Of a stretch of DNA of 13,495 nt, positions 12,714 to 13,495 are shown in pieces. The notes beneath the pieces were generated by a model. It saw nothing but the letters and a program-made list of their open reading frames with translations, was not told the origin of the DNA and did not search any database. The position numbers and the translations under genes are program-made. Origin of the DNA: CAZBWE01 sp964495465 (GTDB lineage Bacteria; Planctomycetota; Phycisphaerae; Sedimentisphaerales; Anaerobacaceae). The first letter of the stretch is position 1; every line of letters starts with the position of its first letter. Location: NCBI GenBank assembly GCA_964495465.1, contig CAZBWE010000062.1:1-13495 (forward strand), read 5' to 3'.

Positions 12714-13495
12714 TTACCTGCGTTTGATTTTGCCCTTGCGCTTGATGACTCTTTTTCGCTTGGAGCGCTGCTTAATCTTTCTTCCTGTGGACATAGCAGC
12801 ACCGAGTGCGTTCATATTCAGGCCGCCGGAGAACAAACTTTTTAGCCCGCCGAAGGTTCCGCCGCTGAGAGACTTGAGCATATCACGACTTCGCATAAAG
12901 GTCTTTACCAGGCCTGATACATCATTGGGCTGAACGCCGGCACCGGCTGCGATGCGCCTTCTCCTGGAAGAATCTATCACATCGGGGTCGCTACGCTCAC
13001 GAGGAGTCATAGAATAAACCATCGCCTCCATCTGCTTCAACTCCGAGCCATCGAGGTCGAGGTCATCAAGCTGCTGCCCCATGCCGGGAACCATTTTGAG
13101 CATATCCTTCATACCGCCCATTTTTTTTACGGCCTGCATCTGCTTGAGGAAATCGTCAAAGCCGAAAGTGCCTTTGGCCATTTTCTTCTGAATTTTTTCC
13201 ACTTCCTCGGCTTTGAACTGCTCCTGCGCCTTTTCGACGAGCGTAACAACATCGCCCATACCGAGGATTCTGCCAGCCATACGGTCTGGATGGAATTCTT
13301 CGAGCTTGTCGAGTTTTTCTCCGACCCCAATGAACTTGATGGGCTTGCCGGTTACAGCTTTTACGCTCAGGGCGGCACCACCCCGTGCATCGCCGTCGAG
13401 TTTTGTAAGTATGACTCCGTCAAGCTCAAGCCGTTCGTTGAATTCCTTTGCGGAATTGACGGCGTCCTGGCCTGTCATCGCATCACAGACAAGGT
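12714..13495 (-). CDS. ffh: signal recognition particle protein Ffh, C-terminal part (gene cut by window edge)
   Basis: Ffh binds 4.5S RNA and signal sequences of nascent membrane proteins and hands ribosomes to FtsY; it is a GTPase. The frame runs off the right edge, so the N domain and the early G motifs are missing. Visible from the edge: LVCDAMTGQDAVN and GVILTKLDGDARGGAALSV, containing the G4 TKxD and the following DxRGG, then GKPIKFIGVGEKLDKLEEFHPDRMAGRILGMGD, which closes the GTPase domain. The methionine-rich M domain follows (MGGMKDMLKMVPGMGQQL; MTPRERSDPDVIDSSRRRRI, the RNA-binding helix with its SRRRRIAAGAG; and VQPNDVSGLVKTFMRSRDM). The protein ends in a strongly basic tail (RSKRKRVIKRKGKIKRR), longer and more basic than in many bacteria. 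The stop TAA is at 12714-12716. dnaG lies 358 bp downstream. Confidence 0.95.
   Translation of the reverse strand, partial: LVCDAMTGQDAVNSAKEFNERLELDGVILTKLDGDARGGAALSVKAVTGKPIKFIGVGEKLDKLEEFHPDRMAGRILGMGDVVTLVEKAQEQFKAEEVEKIQKKMAKGTFGFDDFLKQMQAVKKMGGMKDMLKMVPGMGQQLDDLDLDGSELKQMEAMVYSMTPRERSDPDVIDSSRRRRIAAGAGVQPNDVSGLVKTFMRSRDMLKSLSGGTFGGLKSLFSGGLNMNALGAAMSTGRKIKQRSKRKRVIKRKGKIKRR

Noticed and set aside
12467..12727. 86-codon plus-strand open frame starting at GTG between ffh and dnaG
   Set aside because: No ribosome-binding site, it begins in a GCCTGCCTGCGGC-type repeat, and it ends antisense inside ffh. It is not excluded fully, but coding is not supported.

Overview
The window looks like chromosomal DNA of a planctomycete, most likely of the Phycisphaerae type. 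The evidence is the long sigma-70 factor, which has an expanded, coiled-coil-rich segment between regions 1.2 and 2, and the many short dispersed intergenic repeats. Two kinds of DNA alternate. The housekeeping genes ffh, dnaG and rpoD, all on the minus strand on the right, are relatively GC-rich. The accessory genes are visibly AT-richer. The lineage call is an inference from protein character, not from a search.

Left region (1-3652): the tail of an AP2-domain protein is followed by a compact plus-strand operon of three genes: a DUF6932-type nucleotidyltransferase-like protein, an XRE-HTH/ImmA-IrrE metallopeptidase, and a 'beta family' protein. A convergent sce7726-like PD-(D/E)XK protein faces them and overlaps the beta gene by 77 bp. 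A strong sigma-70 promoter (219-247) carries a 24-bp palindrome over its -10 box. The expected transcription start falls on the GTG start codon, so the first message is probably leaderless and autoregulated. The whole looks like a toxin-antitoxin or anti-phage module, and it is the best candidate here for an incompletely described system.

Middle (3653-4889): AT-rich spacer DNA, a terminator-like hairpin, a 32-residue single-pass membrane protein with a strong Shine-Dalgarno site, a 109-residue protein of unknown function with its own promoter, and dispersed hairpin repeats.

Right (4890-13495): rpoD, dnaG and the 3' part of ffh read leftward. The dnaG-rpoD pair of the classic macromolecular-synthesis operon is split by an AT-rich restriction-modification-like operon: a DNA methyltransferase, an EVE-like/NucS-like nuclease and a GIY-YIG nuclease with a C-terminal RAMA/DUF2924-like domain. 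This insert has a cluster of stem-loops on its dnaG side and a dense patch of degenerate 'GCCACAGA/GCCACGAATT' repeats on its rpoD side. A related short repeat appears to have entered the dnaG reading frame, between the zinc-binding and polymerase domains. No tRNA, rRNA or CRISPR array was seen.
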